Source of the DNA: Ectothiorhodospiraceae bacterium | GTDB taxonomy: Bacteria > Pseudomonadota > Gammaproteobacteria > Thiohalomonadales > Thiohalomonadaceae | Length of the DNA stretch: 21,295 bases | Assembly: GCA_007125455.1 (NCBI GenBank) | Contig: SLDE01000172.1 | Coordinates: 1-21,295 of the forward strand | Reading direction: 5' to 3' | Shown here: positions 21,205-21,295 of the stretch, in pieces | Numbering within the stretch: the first letter of the stretch is position 1 | How the letters are laid out: the number at the start of each line of letters is the position of its first letter | Translations under genes and position numbers: made by a program | The notes under the pieces: generated by a model | Seen by the model: only the letters and a program-made list of their open reading frames with translations | What the model was told of the DNA's origin: nothing | Databases searched by the model: none

Positions 21205-21295
21205 CCCGAACCGTAGGAGCGGCGCCCACCGCGATTAACCACAGCCCGAGCCGCTCAACAGCCAGCCATAACCCTGGCAGGCTTGCCTCGCCTAA
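21205..21295. other. Terminal non-coding stretch with a REP-like head
   Basis: No gene is visible in the last 91 bases. TAGGAGCGGCGCCCACCGCG starts at 21214 and resembles the head of the REP-like element after nifA (12198). It is cut off from any wider context by the window edge. Confidence 0.5.

Noticed and set aside
1..21295. tRNA, rRNA, insertion sequence transposase or phage genes
   Set aside because: None was recognised in either strand.

Overview
This is a nitrogen-fixation (nif) region from a gammaproteobacterium. A member of the Chromatiales, such as a purple sulfur bacterium, is the most likely source, but that is inference. The evidence is a NifL-type protein overlapping nifA and lying next to a complete rnf operon (the arrangement known from Azotobacter and Pseudomonas stutzeri), an Allochromatium-type (Alvin) two-cluster ferredoxin next to nifQ, and a DraT/DraG switch. 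All key cysteine and histidine ligands of a molybdenum nitrogenase are present, so the system looks functional.

Layout. Positions 1-4568 (minus strand) hold nifH, nifD, nifK and the start of nifT, which runs off the left edge. A clear sigma-54 promoter and a NifA site lie upstream of nifH. Positions 4726-7590 (plus strand) hold draT, a vapBC toxin-antitoxin pair, a SIR2-like gene and a small cysteine-rich (DUF1289-like) gene. The last two have their own sigma-54 promoter and NifA site. Positions 7798-11213 (minus strand) hold nifB, an Alvin-type ferredoxin gene, nifQ and draG in transcription order. Upstream of these lie an intact hicB with a broken hicA, a small heavy-metal-associated (HMA) protein gene, nifA, and a short NifL-like kinase-fold protein without sensor domains. 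Positions 14905-20529 (plus strand) are rnfABCDGEH, transcribed divergently from nifLA. A higBA toxin-antitoxin pair follows, and the last 91 bases hold no gene.

How it fits together. NifA with sigma-54 is predicted to switch on nifHDKT, nifB-fdx-nifQ-draG, the SIR2-like operon and rnf. NifB and NifQ serve FeMo-cofactor synthesis, Rnf supplies low-potential electrons through ferredoxin, and DraT and DraG switch the iron protein off and on by ADP-ribosylation at Arg101. Five TGT-N10-ACA sequences and four GG-N10-GC promoters were found by eye in the expected gaps.

Most unusual points: (1) the NifL-like protein has no PAS domain and NifA has no cysteine linker, so the oxygen sensor is unclear; (2) a NifA-controlled SIR2-like protein lacks the sirtuin catalytic histidine and sits between draT and draG; (3) six copies of an inverted-repeat family fill intergenic gaps, five of them inside operons; (4) three different toxin-antitoxin modules, one of them decayed, lie between the functional blocks.
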